DNA of 34,172 nt from a virus: the IMG/VR virus record IMGVR_UViG_3300007734_000604, positions 1-34,172 of that record. One strand, written 5' to 3'. Position numbers and translations under genes: made by a program. Each line of letters begins with the position of its first letter. Positions within the stretch are counted from its first letter, which is position 1. The notes under the pieces were generated by a model. It was not told where the DNA came from. It saw only the letters and a program-made list of their open reading frames with translations, and ran no database searches. Below, in pieces: positions 22,268-28,600 of this stretch.

Positions 22268-22468
22268 ATGTACGACACTGCGCGCGAAGCAATCTTCCAC
22301 AGCCGGAACAGCGGAAAGAGTACGAGCTGCCTTCCGACGATGGAGAACTACACTGAACTAGTGGAGGCCTGCTGGGACCGCAGGCTGCGCGACGACGGCA
22401 GCATCCTGTTCTCCTGCACAGCGCAGGAGACAAACTGGAGCGTCGTGATGGAGAGGCGACCATGGTAA
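22268..22468 (+). CDS. Small protein, second of the tandem paralogous pair
   Basis: A 66-residue paralogue of the preceding protein, with the shared CLPT, DDGS and W.VV blocks. The ATG at 22268 has AAGGAG six bases upstream. It has one more cysteine (SCTAQETNW) than its twin. Its stop overlaps the start of the next short gene. Confidence 0.7.
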   Translation: MYDTAREAIFHSRNSGKSTSCLPTMENYTELVEACWDRRLRDDGSILFSCTAQETNWSVVMERRPW

Positions 22469-22575
22469 TGGCACTGATGGCTGCAGCTCAGCCCAAAGCA
22501 GACCCGCTGATGCTGGCCTTCATGGTCATCTTCTTCTCTTACACCGCGTGGCTACTCTGGAAAGAGACGCGCTAG
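22462..22575 (+). CDS. 37-residue single-pass membrane peptide
   Basis: An ATG overlapping the preceding stop opens a 37-codon frame ending at TAG. The product is hydrophobic from LMLAFMVIFFSYTAWLLW (residues 16-33), with KETR at the end, which fits one transmembrane helix. GGAGAGGCGACC precedes the ATG. The translational overlap supports expression. Function unknown. Confidence 0.6.
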   Translation: MVMALMAAAQPKADPLMLAFMVIFFSYTAWLLWKETR

Positions 22576-22577
22576 TG

Positions 22578-22606
22578 TTGACTCTCTCTCGTTGACGCTG
22601 TAAAGC
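22578..22606 (+). promoter_or_regulatory. Candidate promoter before the 22653 gene
   Basis: TTGACT (22578-22583) is followed after 17 bases by TAAAGC (22601-22606), in the 77-base gap upstream. The -35 is good (5/6) and the -10 is weak (3/6). A small hairpin GGTCT-CCCC-AGACC (22621-22634) lies between it and the RBS. Confidence 0.4.
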
Positions 22607-22652
22607 AGGTGGGCAACCACGGTCTCCCCAGACCAGTCACGAGAGAGGGACG

Positions 22653-23027
22653 ATGAAGATGTCACTGGAAGTGTTTGACGTGATTCGTGAAGCGGCGAAA
22701 GCGGACGATGGAACGGCGCTGCTGATGCCTTTCGATGGCACGCTGTTCATTGAATACAGCAAAGCCGGATTCGAGCTGGTCGGCATCGTGGACGACGAGA
22801 AGCTGCTGCTGCTCTCTGGCACGTGGGAAGAGTACGACCCATCGACCATTGCCTGCATTGAGCGCGCCTGGTGCGCTCGGAACCTGTCTCAAGGTCTGGT
22901 CATCTGGACGATGCTGGATGTGCTGTCAAAGATGCCGGCAGATGCATCGGAGCAGCGCGGCCTCATGCGTCTAGTCATAAAGAACTGGTCCTGCCTTCAG
23001 CACATGGAGGCGCTGACCAATGGCTGA
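22653..23027 (+). CDS. Unknown protein
   Basis: A 124-residue protein with an acidic N-terminal helix, a beta part (ADDGTALLMPFDGTLFIEYS, then FELVGIVDDEKLLLLSG) and a helical C-terminus. GAGGGACG precedes the ATG. Its stop overlaps the start of the large basic protein gene. No family recognised. Confidence 0.7.
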   Translation: MKMSLEVFDVIREAAKADDGTALLMPFDGTLFIEYSKAGFELVGIVDDEKLLLLSGTWEEYDPSTIACIERAWCARNLSQGLVIWTMLDVLSKMPADASEQRGLMRLVIKNWSCLQHMEALTNG

Positions 23028-24360
23028 ACATCATCCGAAGACCGACCTCGAGGTGCGCTTTGAGATGTTCAAGAAGCAGTACCACGACCGCCTGGACGAA
23101 GCGAAGCGGACAGGGAAGCCGATTCCAGCTCACACGCAGCGCTGGTACGATAAGCAGATTGAGGAGTACCGGACCTCTCTGAAGCGTCTAGGTCTAATCA
23201 TGACGCTTTCAATGCCGACCGTGGCAGAAGCCGTGGAGCGCATCGCAGCTGTGAAGCAGAAGGTGGATGCGCGTGCGCCCGTCTCTGAAGAACAGCAAAA
23301 GAAGGAGCGGCAGGCGAAGGTCAGGAAGTACACCAAAGGTTGGCGAGACAGACGCGTCGTCACCAACGAAGAGCGCGAGAAGCAGCTGCAAGTCCGTCGC
23401 GAGTGGGACAGGAACCGCCGGCAGAAGGAACGGGAGCGACGAGCTGCAGCGCGACAGGCCCTGCGCGAATCGGGCATCAAAGTAGAGGTCCATGTTCCGG
23501 AGCCGATTGCAGTTCCAAAGGACATCATGGCGCTGCGCATTGAAAAGAAGCGCGCGAAGCAGCGGCGAAAGACTGCAAAGAAGATGGCGCGCATCAACGC
23601 ATGCCCGGACCTGCGCGAAGAGTATCTTCAGAAGGAGCGGTTTAGAGCAATGAGGAAGCGTGCTTCAAAGCGCGACCCTGCACTGGTGACAGCGGCCATG
23701 CTGTCGACAGAGGCCTTCATCGCTGATGCGATAAAGAGCGGCCAAATCGACCCCAAGGAGCAGAAGCTATGTGCTCACTCCATCCGCATGGCGCAGTCGC
23801 ATCTGACGCAGGAAGAGCGAAAGAGACTGAACCATAAGAGAGCGGAGCAGCGTCGGCAGGAGAAGCGTAACGCAGACCGCATCGCATCTCTCACGTCGAA
23901 GATTGTGGAACCCGGATGGGCGGAGAGAGCCATTGAAACAGACCAGGAGCTCCGCGGCCTCTTCGACGACTACATCGCGCGCAGCGTGAACTCCACGGTC
24001 TGGTACAAGGTCACGCACAACATCCCGCACACGGCCGAGGATGTGGCAGCGATAAAAGCGCAGCGCACCTTCCTGCTTCTACTAAACCTCAACGCTGACC
24101 ATGGCTTCCTGCATCGCCTGGACCAGCTGCGCAAAGAGAGCCTGCGACGCTCCGGGCAGAAGCAGTGGGCGCTGATAAAGAACAACCCAGAGCGGTATGA
24201 GCAGTACAAGCGCGACGCGGCAGAGGCATACGCAAAGAAGCAGGCGAAGCGGATAAAGATGGGCGTGGAAGCCATCAGCGACGAGATTGCGTCACAGGCG
24301 GTCTTTGACCATTGGGCAGCTGTGTACGAAGTCGCGAGAAAAAATGCGCGGAAAATTTGA
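23020..24360 (+). CDS. Large basic coiled-coil protein, unknown
   Basis: A 446-residue protein, strongly Lys/Arg/Glu-rich and almost wholly helical, with stretches such as REWDRNRRQKERERRAAARQ and RKRASKRDPALVTAAMLSTE. It ends with a segment of the NPERYEQYKRDAAEAYAKKQ type similar to the 160-residue protein. It looks like a nucleic-acid-associated structural or regulatory protein. There are no zinc or catalytic motifs and no membrane segment. It is the longest unknown of the early region, next to its convergent end. It overlaps the previous gene by 8 bases. A function cannot be assigned. Confidence 0.7.
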   Translation: MAEHHPKTDLEVRFEMFKKQYHDRLDEAKRTGKPIPAHTQRWYDKQIEEYRTSLKRLGLIMTLSMPTVAEAVERIAAVKQKVDARAPVSEEQQKKERQAKVRKYTKGWRDRRVVTNEEREKQLQVRREWDRNRRQKERERRAAARQALRESGIKVEVHVPEPIAVPKDIMALRIEKKRAKQRRKTAKKMARINACPDLREEYLQKERFRAMRKRASKRDPALVTAAMLSTEAFIADAIKSGQIDPKEQKLCAHSIRMAQSHLTQEERKRLNHKRAEQRRQEKRNADRIASLTSKIVEPGWAERAIETDQELRGLFDDYIARSVNSTVWYKVTHNIPHTAEDVAAIKAQRTFLLLLNLNADHGFLHRLDQLRKESLRRSGQKQWALIKNNPERYEQYKRDAAEAYAKKQAKRIKMGVEAISDEIASQAVFDHWAAVYEVARKNARKI

Positions 24361-24412
24361 GTAGCGTTCTGCGCCCTGTATGCATGCCTCTCCCCGTCAA
24401 GAAGGACACACC

Positions 24413-24583
24413 ATGTTGAACGTCATCGAACATACCGCCTCCCCTTCGCTCTCCCAGCGCGTGCAGCTCCACGCCGTCGACCTCATCGACAGGAACGTAG
24501 AGACGGCAAAGAAGGTCCTGCTGGTGCTGACCTATGTGGGTGCAGTGGCAACGGTCGCGCTGCTCTTCCTGCGCGTGTTTTAG
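24413..24583 (+). CDS. 56-residue membrane protein at the end of the early unit
   Basis: A 56-residue protein with one C-terminal transmembrane helix (KVLLVLTYVGAVATVALLFL, residues about 35-54) and a polar N-terminus. The ATG at 24413 has AAGGA seven bases upstream, in the 14-base context AAGGACACACCATG shared with the 20864 gene. The stop (TAG) overlaps the convergent stop of the lysis-module gene at 24580-24583. The 52 bases before the start hold nothing else recognisable. Confidence 0.65.
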   Translation: MLNVIEHTASPSLSQRVQLHAVDLIDRNVETAKKVLLVLTYVGAVATVALLFLRVF

Positions 24584-24978
24584 ACGGGCGGCTGCTCTGG
24601 AGGCTGCGCACTGCGTTCGCCTGCGCTTCCCGGGCTGCGACTGCCTGCGTCGAAGACATTAGCCATCGCGCTTCCCAGAATGCCGGTCATGACCAGCAGG
24701 ATGTCTTTGCTCATCTGGAAGTACGAGGTGCCGATGCCGTCCTTGTCGACGCTGCCTGGCACATACCAGTTCACCAGCGTGAGCGCGCCGAGGAAGCCCA
24801 TCAGCGCGGCAATGCCAAGGAAGATGAGACGAAGGATGGACAGCTTGCGAGCAGCCCGTCTGTCAGCAGCAGCAATCTCAATGGCGATGCCACGATTGAG
24901 ACGCGCCACCTCTGCTTCAGCGACAGCCGCTCGAGCAAGAGCTTCACTAAGAGTAACAGTCGGGTCCTGTTCAATCAT
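24580..24978 (-). CDS. Holin-like membrane protein with N-terminal coil
   Basis: A 132-residue protein with a charged N-terminal helix (EALARAAVAEAEVARLNRG), a first membrane segment (LSILRLIFLGIAALMGFLGA, residues about 46-65), a polar loop with aromatic residues, a second segment (KDILLVMTGILGSAMANVF, residues about 88-106), and a Pro/Gln-rich tail. Two membrane helices and position in the endolysin cluster fit a holin or related accessory protein. GGGATGAG precedes the ATG. It is the last leftward gene. Confidence 0.6.
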   Translation of the reverse strand: MIEQDPTVTLSEALARAAVAEAEVARLNRGIAIEIAAADRRAARKLSILRLIFLGIAALMGFLGALTLVNWYVPGSVDKDGIGTSYFQMSKDILLVMTGILGSAMANVFDAGSRSPGSAGERSAQPPEQPPV

Positions 24979-24980
24979 GG

Positions 24981-25292
24981 CTACTCATCCCAATTGTCAA
25001 CTTGCTGCTCAATGCGGTCGACCCTGCGTCCAAGGTCCTGCACATCGTCTGCCAGTCGCCGGAGAGTCTGACCGTCTGGCATTTCGTCCAGGCGGTGCCG
25101 CATCTCTTTGACCTCCGCCCGAAGCTCCTTCCACTCTTCGCGTACCATGTTGAACGCAAAGGTAAGAACTAGAAGGACGATTGTGGATGCAAGAGAGCCG
25201 ATAACAGTAACAACGCGCCACATGGTAGGCAGGCCGATGACGGCCTTTGATGCGATGGCCTCCACTGAACCGGTCGGACCGTTACTCGCCAT
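24981..25292 (-). CDS. Single-pass membrane coiled-coil protein of the lysis module
   Basis: A 103-residue protein starting at ATG 25292 (the upstream in-frame start overlaps the neighbour far more). One membrane helix (WRVVTVIGSLASTIVLLVLT) is followed by an extended coiled coil (EEWKELRAEVKEMRHRLDEM, then DDVQDLGRRVDRIEQQVDNW). This N-terminal anchor plus periplasmic-type coil is the layout of inner-membrane spanins, but no outer-membrane lipoprotein partner is seen. An alternative is a holin-associated protein. Confidence 0.6.
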   Translation of the reverse strand: MASNGPTGSVEAIASKAVIGLPTMWRVVTVIGSLASTIVLLVLTFAFNMVREEWKELRAEVKEMRHRLDEMPDGQTLRRLADDVQDLGRRVDRIEQQVDNWDE

Positions 25293-25530
25293 CTGACTTC
25301 GCCTTCGCAGCGTCCGCGTCCAGAGCGCGTTCAACGGGAGTCTTCAGCTCTACGTTACCAGCTGCAAGCGCAGACACGCCAGAAGCCAGAGCAACCCACA
25401 TGGGAACGGTGACTGCACCTAGACCGCCTGTGATTGCTGTGACCAGAACGGGAACGACAGTCCCGATGAGGCCACCGGCCAGAAGGCCCCAGTTGAGTTT
25501 GCCTTTACTGTTCGTCAGCTTCACGGCCAT
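25282..25530 (-). CDS. Small two-pass membrane protein, holin candidate
   Basis: An 82-residue protein with two hydrophobic segments (GLLAGGLIGTVVPVLVTAIT, residues 15-34; GAVTVPMWVALASGVSALAA, residues about 38-57) and charged ends (KLTNSKGKLN; AKAKSDGE). Size, two helices and position directly after the endolysin suit a holin that releases the endolysin. Start ATG at 25530; the RBS is weak, and a CCCT-TGCG-AGGG hairpin precedes it (25547-25558). Confidence 0.65.
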   Translation of the reverse strand: MAVKLTNSKGKLNWGLLAGGLIGTVVPVLVTAITGGLGAVTVPMWVALASGVSALAAGNVELKTPVERALDADAAKAKSDGE

Positions 25531-25566
25531 GGTGCACCAGGCGCAACCCTCGCAAGGGCGGTTAGT

Positions 25567-26331
25567 CTAAATCTTGGAAGGGTCAAACCACCCGATTGTC
25601 CTATCGACTTGAGGTGCGTTCGTCCACAGATGAGTTTTGAGATAAACGCCATCGCCGTCGCGTGAGCCGGCAGCGTTAGTGTTACCCTCAATGGTCGTCC
25701 AGCCGGTGGCATCGACCTTCACGACGACGCCAGTGTGACCCTGTACCCACGTCCCGGCGCGACACTCCTTCGCACCAGTCGGGTCCTTCGCGCGACACCA
25801 GACCCAGCCGGCCTTTACCTTTGACTGGAAGCCAGCCTCCAGCGGCGTCGTCTTCGCATCAGCAGCGCACTTCTTCGAAGCGAGGTGCCACTGGGTCGCG
25901 ACGGAACCGCTGCACCATGCCGGAGGCTTCGTCAGGCCGCGTGAGTTCATCACGTTCCATGCGATGAAAGAAGCGCACCAGGGCGAACCTTTCGTCAGTC
26001 CGACGCAGTGCAGGTACTTCTCCACATCAGGACCGTGGTTCGCGCCTCCGACTTCACGCACTCCTTTGCGGAGCTCCACATAGCAGGACTCCACCAGCTT
26101 CCCAGCGACGCCTTCAATCGGCGCTTCCGGCGCAGGAGGAACCAGCTTCGCAAAGGTTCCGGGTCCCAGCTTCCCATCGGCCGTCAAACCCTTCGCAGCC
26201 TGGAAGGTGGCAACCGCATCCGCGAAGGCAGCGGAGGCAGGGTCCAGCGTGGAGAAAGGAGGCGGCAGCTCCTCGCGCTTCCATGTCTTTCCGACCTGCT
26301 TCAGATTGTACTCAATGCGTGCGTCAGACAT
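25567..26331 (-). CDS. Endolysin: peptidoglycan-binding plus CHAP-like peptidase
   Basis: A 254-residue cell-wall hydrolase. Residues about 30-65 form a peptidoglycan-binding domain (FQAAKGLTADGKLGPGTFAK). Residues about 78-250 form a cysteine peptidase/amidase domain: C119 in KGSPWCASFIAWNV as nucleophile, H199 in VQGHTGVVVKV, and EGNTN (E215, N217) as the third polar position, the CHAP pattern. The N-terminal wall-binding domain is typical of endolysins of Gram-negative hosts. No signal peptide or SAR helix is seen, so a holin is needed. AGGGGC precedes the ATG. It overlaps the preceding gene by 8 bases. Confidence 0.85.
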   Translation of the reverse strand: MSDARIEYNLKQVGKTWKREELPPPFSTLDPASAAFADAVATFQAAKGLTADGKLGPGTFAKLVPPAPEAPIEGVAGKLVESCYVELRKGVREVGGANHGPDVEKYLHCVGLTKGSPWCASFIAWNVMNSRGLTKPPAWCSGSVATQWHLASKKCAADAKTTPLEAGFQSKVKAGWVWCRAKDPTGAKECRAGTWVQGHTGVVVKVDATGWTTIEGNTNAAGSRDGDGVYLKTHLWTNAPQVDRTIGWFDPSKI

Positions 26332-26716
26332 CTTTGCCCCTTTTTGCGTATTTGCGCTTCGCCTTCACTTCGATGGCGACGCCATGGTGGATGATGTCAG
26401 GCTTTGGAGCAGGCTTCTCTGCGAGGGTGCCCATCAGGATGTCCGCAGGAGGATGATGGATGAACGGATAGCTGCCATCGTCCACGGGACTAACAGGCTT
26501 CTGCGACTCTGGTGTGGGTTCAAGCTTCGCCCACTGTTGAATGGCTTCTGAGAGGCTGGAAACCGCATCGACGAGCTGCTGCCGGTCATGATGATTGAGG
26601 TTGAAACCGCGCGCCACATGGCCGCTTCTGATGACGATGCCGTCTGTGGTTACAGAAGCGCGGTAACGTTTGATTTCGTTGAGGAAGGCAGGAAGCATCG
26701 CAAACACATGATTCAT
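26324..26716 (-). CDS. Unknown protein before the endolysin
   Basis: A 130-residue protein. The ATG at 26716, with GGAG nine bases upstream and 22 bases after the preceding stop, is preferred to an upstream in-frame start that would overlap by 50 bases. The N-terminal half is helical (LPAFLNEIKRYRASVTTDGI); a Pro-rich middle (LEPTPESQKPVSPVDDGSYP) leads to a basic C-terminus (VKAKRKYAKRGKDV). Its role in tail or lysis is unknown. Confidence 0.6.
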   Translation of the reverse strand: MNHVFAMLPAFLNEIKRYRASVTTDGIVIRSGHVARGFNLNHHDRQQLVDAVSSLSEAIQQWAKLEPTPESQKPVSPVDDGSYPFIHHPPADILMGTLAEKPAPKPDIIHHGVAIEVKAKRKYAKRGKDV

Positions 26717-26738
26717 CTTCTGGAACTCCAATCGGAGG

Positions 26739-27197
26739 TTAGGGGAGCAACGCTTCTGTAAGTGCGTCTTCAAGGATGTATAGACCAAAGTAACCGCCTG
26801 TCCCAGAGGTGGACTTGACTGTTACTTGAACGGCAACCCACTTATCGTCTGTCCAGCCCGGAGTGAACTGAACTGAAGATGTTGAAGGTGCCGCAGCTAA
26901 CGATAAAGCGGCAACGGATGCCTCAATGTAGACTTTGATATCGCAGTTATAACCAGAAGCCACGACAGTGACTGAATCACGTGTGAGCTTAGAGTTATGA
27001 ACATACAGCTGCGCTGAAGTCTCATAACTGGTGTTAGCAGTAAAGTAAGGCGACAGCGATGTGAGCATCCGGCGCTGGTTCGCAAAGATGAACCTATCGC
27101 GACCCAGCAGCTCCTGCATGGTCAGAGCTCTAATCGTGTCTGGAGGCCCGCTGCTGTAAAGCGGAAATGGGTATAAGGTAGGAATCGGAAAGGTCAC
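26739..27197 (-). CDS. Distal tail-associated protein, unknown
   Basis: A 152-residue beta-rich protein with a GTG start overlapping the preceding stop (GTGA), and GGGGGACCT before it. Segments such as SVTVVASGYNCDIKVYIEAS and VAVQVTVKSTSGTGGYFGLY indicate a beta-sandwich fold, as in phage tail tip or fibre accessory proteins. Ends before the next gene by 22 bases. The function is inferred from position only. Confidence 0.6.
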   Translation of the reverse strand: MTFPIPTLYPFPLYSSGPPDTIRALTMQELLGRDRFIFANQRRMLTSLSPYFTANTSYETSAQLYVHNSKLTRDSVTVVASGYNCDIKVYIEASVAALSLAAAPSTSSVQFTPGWTDDKWVAVQVTVKSTSGTGGYFGLYILEDALTEALLP

Positions 27198-28600
27198 AGG
27201 TCCCCCTGGTTCTCAATGATTCGGGCGTACACATTGAACAGATAAAAGACCGCTCCCTCTTCGCCTGCCTGAATCTTCACGGTCCAGATTTTGCCTTCCT
27301 CAAGGTACACATCGCGCAGGTTGAACGTGAGAACGCTGCCGTCTGTCATCTCTGACTGATTCATGCTGTCACGCATACCCCATGCCGCCACAGCAGTCGG
27401 TTCGTACCAGCCACGCGCAGTAATGCCGGCAACCGATTGCGGAAGTCTGCTTCTTAGCGGAGTGAAGTGAACATCCTGCTTTGGAAGCACAGGATTATCT
27501 GCATCATCTAGCAGCGTAACACTAATCAGATTGCGTGTTACTGTGTTCAGTGCAAAGACTTGAAACGTGATGGACAGCGTTTTGTAATCCACCAACGAAT
27601 TTGTGGTGAAACAGAAACTAGTCGTCACCTCGTCAATGCTAAGATACGTGTTTTGAGCAGAAATAACGCATCCCAGAGAGAACCGCTGCGACAGGCCGTT
27701 GCACAGGTCCGGCTGAAACTGCGTGCGCCCCCTGTTCTGAATGCCAATGACTTGAGACAGCGCCACTGTGCTGTTATGACTTAACTGCGGAGGAGCATTG
27801 TTATAGTTCGCGGACACAGAGCTGTAAGCGATTCCAAACAATGTAATCGCTCCAAGCTCATACACGGTCGCGTTTCCAATCTTTGATGAATTGTAAACTG
27901 GACGAAGCCGTGGAGGATTGGTGGTCAAAGACGGAAAGACAGATGCGTATGCGTCAGGATTACCCGGCGGAGCATTCGTCGCAATGTAGTTCATCTGATA
28001 CTTTGTTTCTTGTATGCCAGCGCTAGGACTTTCAACGCCTGTCAAATCTAGAAGCTCAAACTTCTCGCCTTCAGTTATGTTGTAATGCCCGGCACCAGTG
28101 CGCTGGTCTAAGTAGATGATGCTCTCTACTCCTCCTCCAATGTCCACAATTCCTTTGTTCTCAAGAATTGACGAACGAAAGGTCAAAGAGAACACCTGCG
28201 GTCCGCTGGTCGGAGTAGATAAAGGCATTGAGACATCAAAGTATTCCGCTGTATCTTTGTTCGGAAGCAATCCGGTCTGAATGAACTCTCCCGTCGTCAG
28301 GTGCTGGATAGTTACAATGCCTTGAAAGCCGTCTGCGTCCACGCTGTTCGTCAGCGTCTTATAAGTGACGCGGAAGTCCACCTGTGTCACCTGCTGACCA
28401 AGATTGACTGTAAACATGAAGCCGCGACCTTCACTATACGATGACCAGGTAACGCTGTCGTGAGCGTTGAACGCGATGCCGCCTCCGCGCCGGAGGTCTT
28501 CGTTATAGCTGTTCGCGTTGACAGTGAGGCCGTTCGCCAGAAAGGACGAGTAGGGCATGTCCGGAAGCGCCTGCGCGTCGTCAATCTTCTTCCATGCCAT
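27194..28600 (-). CDS. Distal tail / probable receptor-binding protein
   Basis: A 468-residue protein downstream of the hub gene. The ATG at 28600 overlaps the hub stop as TGATG with GGAG six bases upstream; this is preferred to the GTG 12 bases earlier. The sequence is beta-rich with many Asn/Thr/Ser residues (for example WSSYSEGRGFMFTVNLGQQV) and no repeats or enzyme motif. Its base composition looks more AT-rich than the head genes, common for host-range proteins. Assigned by location. Confidence 0.5.
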   Translation of the reverse strand: MAWKKIDDAQALPDMPYSSFLANGLTVNANSYNEDLRRGGGIAFNAHDSVTWSSYSEGRGFMFTVNLGQQVTQVDFRVTYKTLTNSVDADGFQGIVTIQHLTTGEFIQTGLLPNKDTAEYFDVSMPLSTPTSGPQVFSLTFRSSILENKGIVDIGGGVESIIYLDQRTGAGHYNITEGEKFELLDLTGVESPSAGIQETKYQMNYIATNAPPGNPDAYASVFPSLTTNPPRLRPVYNSSKIGNATVYELGAITLFGIAYSSVSANYNNAPPQLSHNSTVALSQVIGIQNRGRTQFQPDLCNGLSQRFSLGCVISAQNTYLSIDEVTTSFCFTTNSLVDYKTLSITFQVFALNTVTRNLISVTLLDDADNPVLPKQDVHFTPLRSRLPQSVAGITARGWYEPTAVAAWGMRDSMNQSEMTDGSVLTFNLRDVYLEEGKIWTVKIQAGEEGAVFYLFNVYARIIENQGDL

